Below the pieces are notes generated by a model that saw nothing but the letters and a program-made list of their open reading frames with translations, was not told the DNA's origin and searched no databases. Shown piece after piece: positions 22,725-23,145 of a DNA stretch of 23,145 nt. Source of the stretch: Promethearchaeota archaeon (GTDB taxonomy: Archaea > Asgardarchaeota > Lokiarchaeia > Sigynarchaeales > SOKP01); NCBI GenBank assembly GCA_016839655.1, contig JAEOTW010000002.1:1-23145 (forward strand). The letters are read 5' to 3'. Both the position numbers and the translations under genes were made by a program. Position 1 is the stretch's first letter. The number at the start of each line of letters is the position of its first letter.

Positions 22725-23145
22725 TTAAGTTCCATATTCTTCTTTATATGGTGCTATTTCATGGTGAGACGTTACAACAATACCCAAGATAATGAGAATA
22801 AGGTCGTCAGAAACGCCTGGCTCAATTTTTACATTATTATCTAAACAATAAAAAAAGAAAAAAAAAAATTGGTTTTATCCAAATAGTGGAAGTATAATTG
22901 GGAGTAGAGTACCAATGAAGAAGACAAAGAAGGAAAAGAGTTTTGTCCTATATTTATTAAATTTTTGTTTCCAAGAGTAGTATCGAACTTCCATATCTTT
23001 TGATGAGAGTTTTTTAATGAGGTCAACAATCTTGGGAAGTTGTTCCAATGCGAGTTCATAACTAAGAGTTCTTAAATTGAATCTACTAAGTTTTGAGATT
23101 TTTCTTTCTGATTCGGGAATACTTTCAAAGGGTTTAGTCTTCAAA
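22725..23145 (-). pseudogene. Frame interrupted by TAA, 5'-truncated at window edge
   Basis: One minus-strand frame runs in from the right edge and reaches a TAA at 22875-22877, then stays open in the same frame to a second TAA at 22725-22727. The first part (at least 89 residues) has a basic helical stretch (YYSWKQKFNKYRTKLFSFFV) and a C-terminal hydrophobic segment (GTLLPIILPLFG). The second part (49 residues) begins in a poly-F run from a T-rich tract (22851-22868), then reads VKIEPGVSDDLILIILGIVV and TSHHEIAPYKEEYGT, which is protein-like and has no ATG of its own. Either a gene broken by a nonsense change, or a short gene ending at 22875 with a T-tract terminator and a relic behind it. 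The start lies outside the window, so length and family are unknown. Confidence 0.45.
22851..22868 (-). terminator. T-rich tract (minus strand), possible terminator
   Basis: On the minus strand the tract is eleven T, one C, six T, just after the TAA at 22875-22877. It could end transcription of the gene coming from the right edge, and supports the reading that the gene ends at 22875. Confidence 0.45.

Noticed and set aside
22841..23059. 72-codon minus-strand frame
   Set aside because: Different frame within the right-edge gene; ends in poly-F from the T tract; poor composition.
1..23145. tRNA, rRNA, CRISPR array, insertion sequence
   Set aside because: No tRNA T-arm/CCA-like pattern, no spaced direct repeats, no transposase or flanking inverted repeats seen by eye.
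22875..23145. SLATT/2TM-type effector at the right edge
   Set aside because: The basic helix followed by a membrane helix is reminiscent, but only one helix is present before the TAA and the N-terminus is missing.

Overview
The window is AT-rich, gene-dense DNA from an archaeon, most likely an Asgard (Lokiarchaeia-like) lineage. Supporting signs are TATA-like boxes about 22-30 nt upstream of many start codons with few Shine-Dalgarno sites, oligo-T terminators, a tungsten-type aldehyde:ferredoxin oxidoreductase, an XPD/Rad3-type Fe-S helicase, a geranylgeranyl-reductase-family flavoprotein (archaeal lipid saturation), and a sequon-rich right-handed beta-helix surface protein. The Asgard assignment is an inference from style and gene mix; no rRNA or ribosomal protein is present to settle it.

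Layout. 1-6.5 kb (mostly +): a left-truncated multi-cluster ferredoxin protein, a 42-aa zinc-ribbon gene, a small minus-strand gene, aldehyde:ferredoxin oxidoreductase, an unknown helical protein, pyruvate kinase and a small membrane protein closed by a 20-T terminator. 6.6-9.3 kb: unknown conserved-looking proteins, a nitroreductase, a cysteine/histidine-rich protein and a DUF3795 protein. 9.5-10.3 kb: a TspO/MBR-like membrane protein. 10.3-16.1 kb: a CoiA-like nuclease, divergent from a same-strand run of two small proteins (a GEETGHAH protein and an STGK/AISWTFGL protein), a TPR/zinc-ribbon protein and an XPD-type helicase. 16.2-17.7 kb: a two-TM protein directly followed by a geranylgeranyl-reductase-family flavoprotein. 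17.7-18.0 kb (-): a 64-aa gene and a 14-codon hydrophobic micro-ORF, both with strong Shine-Dalgarno sites. 18.1-18.5 kb: remains of a membrane-protein gene. 18.6-20.6 kb (-): radical SAM/SPASM enzyme plus family 2 glycosyltransferase, a two-gene operon. 20.7-22.6 kb (-): a beta-helix protein fused to a polytopic membrane domain. 22.7 kb to the edge (-): a reading frame interrupted by TAA.

Functional themes. Ferredoxin-linked and fermentative carbon metabolism (AOR, multi-Fe-S protein, pyruvate kinase, nitroreductase), lipid and cell-surface modification (GGR-family protein, GT2, radical SAM, beta-helix protein), and a nuclease/helicase/TPR/small-protein cluster that is the best candidate for an undescribed system. 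The most distinctive signals are the small-protein pair at 11.5-12.3 kb, the Shine-Dalgarno-led micropeptide at 17.7 kb, a perfect 22-bp palindrome at 16.13 kb, and two interrupted membrane-protein frames at 18.1-18.5 and 22.7-23.1 kb. I see no tRNA, rRNA, CRISPR array or insertion sequence.
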